From: Dehalococcoidia bacterium
GTDB taxonomy: Bacteria; Chloroflexota; Dehalococcoidia; GIF9; AB-539-J10
DNA length: 13,604 bases
NCBI GenBank assembly: GCA_029857995.1
Contig: JAOUFZ010000021.1
Span: forward strand, 1 to 13,604
Direction of reading: 5' to 3'
Position numbers and translations under genes: made by a program. How positions within the stretch are numbered: position 1 is the first letter of the stretch; the number at the start of each line of letters is the position of its first letter. This document shows positions 7,156 to 13,604 of the stretch, in pieces. A model generated the notes under the pieces. It was given only the letters and a program-made list of their open reading frames with translations, was not told where the DNA came from and did no database searches.

Positions 7156-8321
7156 TGCAACAGAAGGACTATGCCAGCCAGATCCATAGATGCTTCAGAT
7201 GCGGGTACTGCAAGTTTCCCACCGATTATTCAAGCTTTAATTGTCCCTCCTACAGAAGGTTCAGGTTTGATAGCTATTCCACGGGGGGGCGACTCTGGCT
7301 TGTTTATGCCTGGTTGAAGGGGGAAATCGAATGGTCGGAGCATCTCGCTGAAATCCTTTACACCTGCACAACCTGCAAGAACTGTGTTGAGCAATGTCCA
7401 ATGAAGTTCGCTCCTGATATTGTTGACTGGGTTGTTGGAGCCAGGAGCGATATGGTTGAGAAAGGGAAAATACCGCCCCGTGTAGCACACTTTTTTGAAG
7501 CTGTTTATGGCTATGGAAATCCTTTTAAGCAACTCAGGAGCGACAGGGCTGCCTGGGCAAACGGCACCAAAAAGTATGCGCCAGGAGATGAATACCTCCT
7601 GTATGTCGGCTGCCTGGGCTCGTACGACGAAAACGGACAGAAAATGGCCAGGAGTCTGGTAGATGTCTTGAACGCCTCAGGAGTATCCTTCGGCATACTT
7701 GGTGAAGAAGAAGAGTGCTGCGGCAACGAGATATATATGCTGGGTGAAACAGGACTGTTTCAGAGTCTGGTCGAGAAAAACAACCAGAGATTCAAGGAAC
7801 TAGGCGTTAGTAAAGTGATTACACTTTGCCCGCATGGCTACAACACTATGAAGAACATCTATCCGGCATCAGGCGGCAACTTTAAGGTGTATCACTACAC
7901 TCAAATCCTCAGTGATTTGCCTGACAAGAACAAGACAAAGCCTTCACGAGCCGCGGCAAAAGTTACTTACCACGACCCCTGTTTCCTCGGACGTTATAAC
8001 AATATCTATGATGAGCCGAGGCAGATACTGCAAAGTATTCCCGGCATTAAATTGGTCGAGATGGAGCGAAGCAGGAGAGATGCGTTTTGCTGTGGCGGTG
8101 GCAGTGGCAATTTCGTTACTGACCTTCTAGCCGGCAGCGTGGATAGCCCGGCACGGGTCAGGGCCAGAGAAGCTTACGAAACCGGAGCCGATACTTTAGC
8201 AGTTGCCTGCCCCAGTTGCCTGACGATGCTCACCGATGCTGTGAAGGCAGAAAATCTGGATGATAAGCTCGCTGTCAAAGATATCTCGCAGATTTTGAAA
8301 GAGTCCCTGTCTGCCCGGTGA
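7155..8321 (+). CDS. GlcF/HdrD-like protein with two 4Fe-4S motifs and two CCG domains
   Basis: This 388-residue cytoplasmic electron-transfer subunit is typical of glycolate/lactate dehydrogenase and heterodisulfide-reductase-like complexes. Two ferredoxin-type motifs come first: Cys13, Cys16, Cys19, Cys30-Pro and Cys71, Cys74, Cys77, Cys81-Pro. Two complete CCG domains follow: Cys153, Cys188-Cys189-Gly, Cys225; and Cys276 (YHDPCFLGR), Cys312-Cys313-Gly, Cys352-x2-Cys355. I chose the ATG at 7155 because it overlaps the flavoprotein stop (TAATG) and has GGAGG eight bases upstream. The reading frame is open further upstream to 6984, but that extension overlaps the flavoprotein and resembles nothing. 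It is last in the operon and converges on feoB across a 16-base gap with no visible terminator. It probably accepts electrons from the flavin; the final acceptor (quinone, ferredoxin or a membrane complex) is not encoded here. Confidence 0.88.
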   Translation: MQQKDYASQIHRCFRCGYCKFPTDYSSFNCPSYRRFRFDSYSTGGRLWLVYAWLKGEIEWSEHLAEILYTCTTCKNCVEQCPMKFAPDIVDWVVGARSDMVEKGKIPPRVAHFFEAVYGYGNPFKQLRSDRAAWANGTKKYAPGDEYLLYVGCLGSYDENGQKMARSLVDVLNASGVSFGILGEEEECCGNEIYMLGETGLFQSLVEKNNQRFKELGVSKVITLCPHGYNTMKNIYPASGGNFKVYHYTQILSDLPDKNKTKPSRAAAKVTYHDPCFLGRYNNIYDEPRQILQSIPGIKLVEMERSRRDAFCCGGGSGNFVTDLLAGSVDSPARVRAREAYETGADTLAVACPSCLTMLTDAVKAENLDDKLAVKDISQILKESLSAR

Positions 8322-8337
8322 GCCTGTGAATCCCGCC

Positions 8338-10053
8338 CTAGAGAACCAGGTTCTGCAAGCTACCCATTATCAGTACTGCAGCTAGCATTATTCCAATAGC
8401 TTTAAACAGGTCTCTTACCCCCAGCTCCCGAGCCATTATCACAAAAGTAGCTACACAAGGGAAAAACATAGCCAGAACCGTGCTGCTGATAACCAGTTGT
8501 TTAGCAGTCAGGCCCAAGGAAGCCAGTATGCCCATAGCCGCATCTTTACGCAGAAAACCCACCACCAGAGCCGCAATTGTCTCCTTGGGCAGCCCCCACA
8601 GCCCCGTCAATATCGGGGCGGCGATATCAGCAATGGCATTGAAAACCCCTAAAGTGTATAGGATGTTTACCACTAACACGGTGCCGAGGACTATGGGCAA
8701 AGCTTCTCTAATGAAACCAGAGACCCGTAGCCAGAGCTTTTCACCAATGACCCGCCACGGCGGCAAGCGGTAGGGGGGAATCTCCACCAGAAGTTCCGGA
8801 TTAAATCCTTCGACGGTACGATTAAGGATTAGCCCTATGATAATCCAGGATATAAACAAGCTCCCATAGACCATTGCTACGTATCCTATCCCCTGCCGCC
8901 CAACCACCCCTATTATCATAGCCTGCAAGGCAGCACAGGGAACGCCAATAGAAATCAAAGTCGCCGCAATAAATCTCTGTTTACGGCTCTCCAAAATACG
9001 GGTTGCCATAATGCCAGGCACATTACATCCAAAGCCCAGAATAGTGGGGATAACGGCATAACCGTGTAGTCCCAACCGGTGCATTATAGTGTCCATCAAT
9101 ACCGCCAGACGAGGCAGGTAACCAACATCTTCCATTATTCCTAGTGCCAGGTAAAAAGAGATGATATACGGCAACACTGCACCGAGGGGAATGTAAAGTC
9201 CAGTGCTGAGCAAGCCGAAGGACTGAGAATAGACAATTTCTCCCCCAATAAGTTTACCTATCAAGACACTGTGCCAGAAACTTTCCGGTCCTAAAGCAAG
9301 GCTCAGTTTGACTAGCAGCGGTGTCCACAGGCCTTCGAAGAGGGGGTCCGCTACATAGTTAATTACTCCTTCGCCAACGAATCGGACGAACCAGAAGGTG
9401 ACAAAAAGGACCAGCAGGGCGATGACTATCCCGCCTATCCGATGACTACTGGCATCTGCCAAGTTCTCATACCAGCGATGGTGGCGATGGCTCAACGATT
9501 GCACCTGGCTCACGATGTCGCCCACTCTTGCCCATCGCTCATCACTATTGGAATAAGTACGAACGTTTTCGGGCAACTTTGCCTCGGGAAGACGCCTGAC
9601 TAGTTCCCTTATTCCTTGTCCGGTAACGCCTACCGTAGGCACAACTGGCACTCCGAGAATTTTCTCCAGCTTGGCAACATCAATATTTATACCCCGATGC
9701 CGGGTATCATCCCACATGTTGAGGGCCAGTATTATTGGAGTCTGTCTTTCCAGCAACTGCAAAGTCAGATTGAGATTTCTCTCTAAATTGGTGGCGTCCA
9801 CGACATTTATGACCACATCTCCTTCTTTGAGCATCTCCACAGCGACTTCTTCCGCCTTGGAACTTGGCTCAAGAGTATAGCTGCCGGGGACGTCAATAAC
9901 CTCAGCCCGCTCTTCTCCTAGCTTCAGATATCCTTTGGTAAACCCCACAGTGGTGCCGGGATAGTTAGAAGCAATAATGTGTGTTCCGGTCAGGCGAGAA
10001 AAAAGGGCGCTTTTGCCCACATTGGGATTACCCACAAGCAGGATACGCGTCAT
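8338..10053 (-). CDS. feoB: Ferrous iron transporter FeoB, short form
   Basis: This inner-membrane Fe2+ importer has an N-terminal G domain. The G1 loop is GNPNVGKS (8-15), G3 is DVPG (54-57) and G4 is NMWD (112-115). A short linker containing SHRHHRWYE precedes a membrane domain that starts near residue 206. The first gate motif GFGCNVPGIMATR (about 340-352) is near canonical. The second is divergent: VPCAALQAM (about 371-379) where many FeoB proteins have a CSARLPVY-like segment. A later FFPCVATF matches the family. At 571 residues it is shorter than the common 650-770 and ends at a transmembrane helix, so it looks like a naturally short subfamily rather than a truncation. It starts one base after the feoA stop with no clear ribosome site, which suggests translational coupling. 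Iron repression through the DtxR-family protein encoded upstream is likely. Confidence 0.95.
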   Translation of the reverse strand: MTRILLVGNPNVGKSALFSRLTGTHIIASNYPGTTVGFTKGYLKLGEERAEVIDVPGSYTLEPSSKAEEVAVEMLKEGDVVINVVDATNLERNLNLTLQLLERQTPIILALNMWDDTRHRGINIDVAKLEKILGVPVVPTVGVTGQGIRELVRRLPEAKLPENVRTYSNSDERWARVGDIVSQVQSLSHRHHRWYENLADASSHRIGGIVIALLVLFVTFWFVRFVGEGVINYVADPLFEGLWTPLLVKLSLALGPESFWHSVLIGKLIGGEIVYSQSFGLLSTGLYIPLGAVLPYIISFYLALGIMEDVGYLPRLAVLMDTIMHRLGLHGYAVIPTILGFGCNVPGIMATRILESRKQRFIAATLISIGVPCAALQAMIIGVVGRQGIGYVAMVYGSLFISWIIIGLILNRTVEGFNPELLVEIPPYRLPPWRVIGEKLWLRVSGFIREALPIVLGTVLVVNILYTLGVFNAIADIAAPILTGLWGLPKETIAALVVGFLRKDAAMGILASLGLTAKQLVISSTVLAMFFPCVATFVIMARELGVRDLFKAIGIMLAAVLIMGSLQNLVL

Positions 10054-10054
10054 A

Positions 10055-10324
10055 CTAGGAAGCTCGCGGCAGATGTTTATCTAATTCAACTATTATTTTT
10101 CTGGCCATGCCAAAACCAACAGCCACCTGCGTATTGTCTGCCCTGAGAATAACCGGGCCGCGAAATAGCGTGGAACTCAGTTTGGTCACTTTTTTTCCTG
10201 GCCTGATACCTAGACCGTCCAGACGCCGAATTAACCCATGTCCCCCCAAAACTCGGACCACGGTGCCTGTCTGCCCGGTCTTCATCTCGGCCAGAGTGAA
10301 TTGATCATTTTGATGCATGGTCAT
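10055..10324 (-). CDS. feoA: FeoA, SH3-like accessory protein of Fe2+ transport
   Basis: This 89-residue protein folds as the small SH3-like domain that supports FeoB on its cytoplasmic side. Family features are the LIRRLDGLGIRPGKKV segment (about 32-47), a central GPVILR strand, and VAVGFGMARKIIVEL near the end. The ATG at 10324 has a GAGG site eight bases upstream. It precedes feoB with a one-base gap and follows dtxR by 66 bases, in which an inverted repeat matching the one on the dtxR promoter is found. Expression is therefore probably iron-repressed. Confidence 0.93.
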   Translation of the reverse strand: MTMHQNDQFTLAEMKTGQTGTVVRVLGGHGLIRRLDGLGIRPGKKVTKLSSTLFRGPVILRADNTQVAVGFGMARKIIVELDKHLPRAS

Positions 10325-10343
10325 AGCTTATCCTCTATTTCTA

Positions 10344-10367
10344 GTAAGTTAGTGGTGTTTAACTTAC
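10344..10367. promoter_or_regulatory. Putative DtxR-family operator upstream of feoA
   Basis: An inverted repeat has arms GTAAGTTA and TAACTTAC around an eight-base spacer, 20 bases upstream of the feoA ATG. Its core, GTTA-N8-TAAC (10348-10363), has the same sequence and spacing as the core of the repeat on the dtxR promoter. Binding by the product of the adjacent dtxR-family gene is inferred. I could not identify a convincing separate feoA promoter. Confidence 0.55.
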
Positions 10368-10390
10368 ACATTCCAAATTTTTTTGCCTTG

Positions 10391-10849
10391 CTACTTTCTT
10401 TTCTTCAAACCTCTTGTCGAGCAGTCTTGAGGGAGCTCTCCATGCTCCAAATAATATTCATATCTACTGGGAAAATTAGCCCCTCCCAAGGGACAAGCTT
10501 CTATAAACTCCACAAACTTTGCCAGTCTTTCCATGCTCAAGGGGCTGATGACATGCTCAATCTTGCAGGCATCTTCTTCTGCAGTCGCCTGGTTAATGCC
10601 CAGAGCTTGTGCAAAAAAACGGGCCAACGCCTCATGGCGGTAAATCACATCGCGGGCAACCTCATCACCCTCAGGAGTGAGCTTTATATGGCCATATCTC
10701 TCATGCTCTACAAGCTCTTGCTCCGAGAGTTTTTTCAAAGCAGAGGTAACACTGGGCATCTTAACTCCCAGCATCTGGCTGATCTGCTTTACTTTAACCA
10801 CCCTCCTTCCTTCACCAAGCTTAGCTATCGCCTCCAGGTAGTCTTCCAT
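10391..10849 (-). CDS. DtxR/MntR-family metal-dependent repressor
   Basis: This 152-residue transcription factor has an N-terminal winged helix (VKQISQMLGVKMPSVTSALK is the DNA-binding region, about 20-39) and a metal-binding/dimerisation domain, without the C-terminal SH3 domain of full DtxR. Metal-ligand candidates by alignment are Asp3 and Glu6 (as in MntR Asp8 and Glu11), His72, and Cys95, Glu98, His99 (as in DtxR Cys102, Glu105, His106). The primary site therefore mixes MntR and DtxR features. Its position directly upstream of feoAB makes Fe2+ the likely co-repressor. The ATG at 10849 lacks a strong ribosome site. In-frame codons upstream still read like family sequence but offer no ATG, GTG or TTG before a stop, so I keep this start. 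A good promoter at 10922-10950, overlapped by a palindrome, indicates autoregulation. Confidence 0.9.
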   Translation of the reverse strand: MEDYLEAIAKLGEGRRVVKVKQISQMLGVKMPSVTSALKKLSEQELVEHERYGHIKLTPEGDEVARDVIYRHEALARFFAQALGINQATAEEDACKIEHVISPLSMERLAKFVEFIEACPLGGANFPSRYEYYLEHGELPQDCSTRGLKKRK

Positions 10850-10901
10850 GCTGGCGGTTTGCTCTCTTTGCGCTTCTTGCCTTCCATCGTCTACTCACAG
10901 A

Positions 10902-10923
10902 ATTGTTAGACATGACTAACAAT
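10902..10923. promoter_or_regulatory. Putative operator on the dtxR-family promoter
   Basis: Inverted arms ATTGTTAG and CTAACAAT flank the six-base spacer ACATGA. The repeat overlaps the -10 box by two bases and covers the expected transcription start near 10915, a classic position for autorepression. The core GTTA-N8-TAAC (10905-10920) matches the site in front of feoA. Confidence 0.6.
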
Positions 10924-10950
10924 CGTAACTTAGTTTGTATCCCCTGTCAA
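10922..10950 (-). promoter_or_regulatory. Promoter of the dtxR-family gene
   Basis: On the minus strand, TTGACA (10950-10945) is followed after exactly 17 bases by TACGAT (10927-10922), matching six of six and four of six consensus positions. It lies about 40 bases downstream of the tRNA-Pro 3' end and would give a leader of about 65 bases before the ATG at 10849. Confidence 0.68.
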
Positions 10951-10990
10951 GATTTTCTCGGGCTTCCGCAAAATGGGAAAGAGGTTTTCA

Positions 10991-11066
10991 TGGTCGGGGT
11001 GAGTGGATTTGAACCACCGACCTCATGGTCCCAAACCATGCGCGCTAGCCGCTGCGCCACACCCCG
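10991..11066 (-). tRNA. tRNA-Pro (anticodon TGG)
   Basis: A full cloverleaf can be drawn on the minus strand. The acceptor stem CGGGGTG pairs perfectly with CACCCCG. The D stem is GCGC/GCGC. The anticodon stem CATGG/CCATG holds the seven-base loop TTTGGGA with anticodon TGG (reads CCN proline codons). The T arm is GGTGG-TTCAAAT-CCACT with one G-T pair. The discriminator base is A and the CCA end is encoded (10993-10991). There is no integrase gene or duplicated 3' end nearby, so it does not mark an integrated element. Confidence 0.95.
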
Positions 11067-11077
11067 TACAGCTACAT

Positions 11078-11106
11078 ATTATAGTAGGTAAGAAGAACTG
11101 AAGCAA
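11078..11106 (-). promoter_or_regulatory. Promoter of tRNA-Pro
   Basis: A perfect TATAAT (11083-11078 on the minus strand) lies 17 bases after TTGCTT (11106-11101), a three-of-six match to the -35 consensus. Transcription would start near 11071, about five bases before the tRNA. Confidence 0.55.
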
Positions 11107-11118
11107 TCAACCTTGCTT
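11101..11118 (-). terminator. Weak stem-loop after porB, possible terminator
   Basis: On the minus strand, AAGCAA-GGTTGA-TTGCTT forms a six-base stem with a six-base loop, 12 bases past the porB stop. The stem is AT-rich and is followed by a pyrimidine-rich but not T-only stretch, so it would be a poor intrinsic terminator. It overlaps the -35 region of the tRNA promoter. Confidence 0.25.
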
Positions 11119-11129
11119 ATTGGGAGGAA

Positions 11130-12065
11130 TCAAGCTGCAAAACAGGCTGCCTTGGCCTTGAGCTTAGCATATTCTTCATCTACGTGCTCTTGAATCTTGG
11201 CAATTTCCTCATCCAGCAAATGACGAAACCGGCCTTGCGTCTTCAAGTATTCCTCAACCGGTTTGAGGTTGGGCCGGTCAACATTTAGTTTATAGCGGCC
11301 ATTTTCCACTTCATAGAGAGGAAAGATGCCTGTCTCTACGGCAAGCCGACCTATCTCAATAGCTAAATCGGTAGCATACCTCCAGCCTGTCGGGCAAGGA
11401 GAGAATATATGGACATAAGCCGGCCCCTTGACCTCCCCGCCCTTTTTAACCTTGTTCATTAAATCAAAAGGATAGCTGGGACAGGCTGTGGCCACATAAG
11501 GTATGTTATGGGCGACGGCAATCTCAGGCATGTTCTTTTTCCAGGTAGTCTGGCCAATGCTAAGCTTGCCCGCAGGTGCCGTGGTAGTCGAAGCTCCATA
11601 AGGAGTAGCACTTGACCTTTGGATACCGGTATTCATATACGCTTCGTTATCAAAACAGAGATATAAAAAGTCATGTTTCCTTTCAAACGCTCCAGACAAA
11701 GCTTGTATTCCTATGTCGCTTGTCCCTCCGTCTCCAGCCACAGCCACGCATTTAATATCCCTCTCAGGCATCTTGCCTTTCTTCATCAAAATCTTTAATC
11801 CTGCTTCTATGCCCGAAGCTGTGGCAGCTGTGTTTTCAAACAGTGTATGTATCCAGGGAACTCTCCACGAGGTGACAGGAAGCGGCGAAGTGCAAATTTC
11901 TATGCACCCGGTAGCATTGGCAATTATTACATCCCTTCCCAAAGCTTTGCAGGCGAGCCTTAATGCCAAAGCTTCGCCGCAGCCAGTACAAAAACTATGT
12001 CCCTCAGCGACAAACTCATCTGCGGTCACACGATTTTTGCCAATTTTTATGAATTTCCCTTCCAT
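11130..12065 (-). CDS. porB: Pyruvate:ferredoxin oxidoreductase beta subunit (thiamine pyrophosphate)
   Basis: This 311-residue subunit holds the thiamine diphosphate and the proximal 4Fe-4S cluster of the cytoplasmic enzyme that interconverts pyruvate plus CoA and acetyl-CoA plus CO2 with ferredoxin. Cluster cysteines are Cys26 and Cys29 (HSFCTGCGEA), Cys54 (NATGCIEI) and Cys224 (FSPCPTGW). The diphosphate-binding motif is GDGGTSDIG (111-119) with Asn140 and Asn145 further on. It starts three bases after the porA stop, with a GGGGG ribosome site inside the end of porA, and is the last gene of the operon. The length is normal for the four-subunit class. A related 2-oxoacid substrate cannot be fully excluded, but the sequence reads as a pyruvate-type enzyme. 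Confidence 0.93.
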   Translation of the reverse strand: MEGKFIKIGKNRVTADEFVAEGHSFCTGCGEALALRLACKALGRDVIIANATGCIEICTSPLPVTSWRVPWIHTLFENTAATASGIEAGLKILMKKGKMPERDIKCVAVAGDGGTSDIGIQALSGAFERKHDFLYLCFDNEAYMNTGIQRSSATPYGASTTTAPAGKLSIGQTTWKKNMPEIAVAHNIPYVATACPSYPFDLMNKVKKGGEVKGPAYVHIFSPCPTGWRYATDLAIEIGRLAVETGIFPLYEVENGRYKLNVDRPNLKPVEEYLKTQGRFRHLLDEEIAKIQEHVDEEYAKLKAKAACFAA

Positions 12066-12068
12066 CTT

Positions 12069-13265
12069 TTACCCCCGTATACCTGTTACCTTCCCCCTTA
12101 TGCCCACCGTCTCAAATAACTCCTTCGACCCCTTTTCCACGATTTCCCGACCCCGGTCAATAACATACTCAAAATCTTTTACCGACATGTCCCTTCCACC
12201 CAAACCACCTATAAAACTTACAACCTTTGGCCTCTCTTCTTCATTACATAAGGCTGACCTAATTTCGGAGGAAACTGGCCCCCCGGGGCCTCCGAAGGAG
12301 ATACATCGGTCAAAAACGATAAGAGTTTCGGCATCCTTTACCGCCTGGCGAAGTTCCTCGAATGGGAAAGGCCTCCAAAGACGCAGGTTGATAAGCCCTA
12401 CAGATTCTCTTTTGTCCTTCTTTGTATCTATGGCAATCTTTGCTGTCTCACTAAAACTTCCCATAGTCAGAAGCAACGTTTTGGCTCCTTGTATTCCATA
12501 GGGCTCGACGGGGTGATAATAACGGCCAAATATGTCTCCAAATTCTTCGAACCCTTGAATTATCACTGCCTTGGATTTCCTGAGCGCTACCTCCTGAGCT
12601 ATCTTCGCCTCCGAATATATGTCGGGGGGACCGAAGGCTCCGTGGGTCATCGGGTTATCGGGGTCTAAAGCAAAAGGATATTGGAATCTTGGGAGAAATC
12701 TATCCACTTCTTTTTGTTCTGGCAAGATAACTGGCTCTGTTACGTGAGACAGGTTAAATCCGTCGAAATGAACCATTACAGGGAAAAGGACTCTGGAATC
12801 TTCACCGACACGAAAGGCCCAAAGGGTCATGTCAAATGCCTCCTGGCTATTCTGGCAAAATACCTGGATCCAGCCGGTATCTCGGACAGCCATAGCATCA
12901 GAGTGGTCTCCCCAAACGCTTAAGGGTGCAGAAAGAGCTCTGTTGCAGACTGTCATGACCATGGGATATCTCATAGATGAAGCAACGTAAACAACTTCAT
13001 GCATAAGTTCCAAGCCTTGACCTGCAGTAGCAGTAAAAGTCCTGGCTCCTACCGCAGCAGATCCAAGGCAAGCACTCAAGGCCGAGTGCTCCGACTCCAC
13101 AGGTATATAAGCTGCGTTCAGTTCACCATCAGCCACCATCTCAGCGAGCCTCTCGGGGATATGCGTCTGGGGTGTTATAGGATAGGCAGCAATGACATCA
13201 ACGTCAGCCATTCTGGCTGCCTCGGCAGCAGCATGTGAGGCCTCTAACCCCACTCTTTTACTCAT
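12069..13265 (-). CDS. porA: Pyruvate:ferredoxin oxidoreductase alpha subunit
   Basis: This 398-residue subunit carries the pyrimidine-binding and substrate-contacting domains of the four-subunit pyruvate:ferredoxin oxidoreductase. Near the N-terminus is AAYPITPQTHIPE, with Thr31 at the conserved substrate-contacting position. It is followed by PVESEHSAL, GARTFTATAGQGLELMHE and GDHSDAMAVRDTGWIQ, all typical of PorA. I chose the ATG at 13265 because it has GGAGGAAG just upstream and overlaps the porD stop as ATGA. The frame is open to an ATG at 13307, but those 14 extra residues overlap porD and look unrelated. The overlaps imply coupled translation of delta, alpha and beta subunits. Confidence 0.93.
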   Translation of the reverse strand: MSKRVGLEASHAAAEAARMADVDVIAAYPITPQTHIPERLAEMVADGELNAAYIPVESEHSALSACLGSAAVGARTFTATAGQGLELMHEVVYVASSMRYPMVMTVCNRALSAPLSVWGDHSDAMAVRDTGWIQVFCQNSQEAFDMTLWAFRVGEDSRVLFPVMVHFDGFNLSHVTEPVILPEQKEVDRFLPRFQYPFALDPDNPMTHGAFGPPDIYSEAKIAQEVALRKSKAVIIQGFEEFGDIFGRYYHPVEPYGIQGAKTLLLTMGSFSETAKIAIDTKKDKRESVGLINLRLWRPFPFEELRQAVKDAETLIVFDRCISFGGPGGPVSSEIRSALCNEEERPKVVSFIGGLGGRDMSVKDFEYVIDRGREIVEKGSKELFETVGIRGKVTGIRG

Positions 13266-13570
13266 TTTTCTTCCTCCTCTATCATAGTTATAGCTCCTAC
13301 AGGGCATATATTAGCGCAGATCCCACAGCCCTTACAGTAATGAAGGTCAGCCTCATAATATCCTTCCTTAGGGGGCTTTATGGCAGCATCAGGGCAATAA
13401 ATCCAGCACAAGGCACACTTAGTACACTTTTCTTTATCCAGTATGGGCCTTTCTGTCCTCCAGTCACCAGTTTTCCGAACGCTAGCATTTCCTGCTTCTG
13501 TAACTATATTGCCAACTTCCATGTCTCTCCAGGTAAAATCAGAGCCCGTCTTTAGCCTCTTCTCCGTCAT
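13262..13570 (-). CDS. porD: Pyruvate:ferredoxin oxidoreductase delta subunit (2[4Fe-4S] ferredoxin)
   Basis: This 102-residue bacterial-type ferredoxin subunit has two canonical motifs, CTKCALCWIYCP and CKGCGICANICP, each binding a 4Fe-4S cluster. It wires electrons from the thiamine centre in PorB to external ferredoxin. The N-terminal 45 residues lack cysteines, as in other PorD proteins. The ATG at 13570 has AAGGAG six bases upstream. Its TGA overlaps the porA ATG. Confidence 0.93.
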   Translation of the reverse strand: MTEKRLKTGSDFTWRDMEVGNIVTEAGNASVRKTGDWRTERPILDKEKCTKCALCWIYCPDAAIKPPKEGYYEADLHYCKGCGICANICPVGAITMIEEEEK

Positions 13571-13573
13571 TTC

Positions 13574-13604
13574 TTACTCCTTTATTACAGTCTCCTTGTA
13601 AGCC
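13574..13604 (-). CDS. porG: C-terminal tail of probable POR gamma subunit, partial
   Basis: On the minus strand an open frame enters from the right edge, reads AYKETVIKE and stops at TAA (13576-13574), three bases before the porD start. In the common gamma-delta-alpha-beta order the gene before porD is porG, and this short tail is compatible with that. The sequence itself is too short to prove it; another frame also ends within this stretch. Confidence 0.4.
   Translation of the reverse strand, partial: AYKETVIKE

Noticed and set aside
8322..8337. Shared terminator between the convergent operons
   Set aside because: I found no stem-loop with a T-run in or around the 16-base gap.
10238..10909. 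A 223-codon rightward open frame opposite dtxR and feoA
   Set aside because: It lies antisense to two confidently identified genes, has no family motif and is explained by their codon use.
10951..10990. Intrinsic terminator after tRNA-Pro
   Set aside because: Only a five-base imperfect stem can be drawn, with no T-run after it.
10991..11066. tRNA-Pro as an attachment site for an integrated element
   Set aside because: There is no integrase, no repeated tRNA 3' end and no foreign-looking cargo on either side.
11713..12501. A 262-codon rightward open frame opposite porA/porB
   Set aside because: It is antisense to motif-rich por genes, and its composition looks like a reverse-frame shadow.
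13266..13307. Upstream extension of PorA
   Set aside because: It overlaps porD; the ATGA junction and GGAGGAAG site favour 13265.

Overview
The window looks like ordinary chromosome from a strictly anaerobic bacterium. Shine-Dalgarno sites, sigma70-type promoters and a tRNA with encoded CCA point to Bacteria. A four-subunit pyruvate:ferredoxin oxidoreductase, two CCG-type iron-sulfur subunits and a FeoAB/DtxR iron module point to low-potential anaerobic metabolism. The gene mix (MaoC-like protein, thiolase, HMG-CoA-synthase-like/DUF35 fusion, VAO/GlcD flavoprotein with HdrD/GlcF-like partners) recalls sediment Dehalococcoidia (Chloroflexota) or Desulfobacterota. That placement is inference; no rRNA or other phylogenetic marker is present.

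Left part (1-8321): two divergent operons share a roughly 300-bp regulatory gap. The leftward one encodes an HMG-CoA-synthase-like/DUF35 fusion, an SCP2-type thiolase and the start of a probable MaoC-like (FAS1-type) dehydratase that runs off the left edge. The rightward one encodes an acyl-CoA synthetase, a two-cluster ferredoxin/CCG protein, a VAO/GlcD-like flavoprotein and a canonical GlcF/HdrD-like CCG protein. Read together they suggest oxidation and CoA activation of an organic acid or hydroxylated compound, then hydration and thiolysis. Electrons would pass from flavin to Fe-S subunits rather than to oxygen or a cytochrome. The substrate cannot be read from the sequence. The condensing-enzyme half of the fusion has lost its catalytic Cys, His and Asn, so it is probably a scaffold or non-canonical partner of the thiolase.

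Middle (8338-11066): a leftward iron module, dtxR-feoA-feoB, converges on the oxidoreductase operon. Two inverted repeats with the same GTTA-N8-TAAC core sit on the dtxR promoter and just upstream of feoA, which fits autoregulation plus iron repression of feoAB. A tRNA-Pro(TGG) gene with its own promoter lies upstream.

Right part (11130-13604): porG (C-terminal tail only), porD, porA and porB, all leftward and tightly packed, as in Thermotoga-type gamma-delta-alpha-beta POR operons. This enzyme interconverts pyruvate and acetyl-CoA with ferredoxin.

I see no CRISPR array, insertion sequence, phage gene or defence system. The best second-look items are the catalytically degenerate HMGCS/DUF35 fusion, the flavoprotein plus two CCG proteins plus CoA-ligase operon, the matched operator pair in the iron module, and the palindrome on the divergent promoter.
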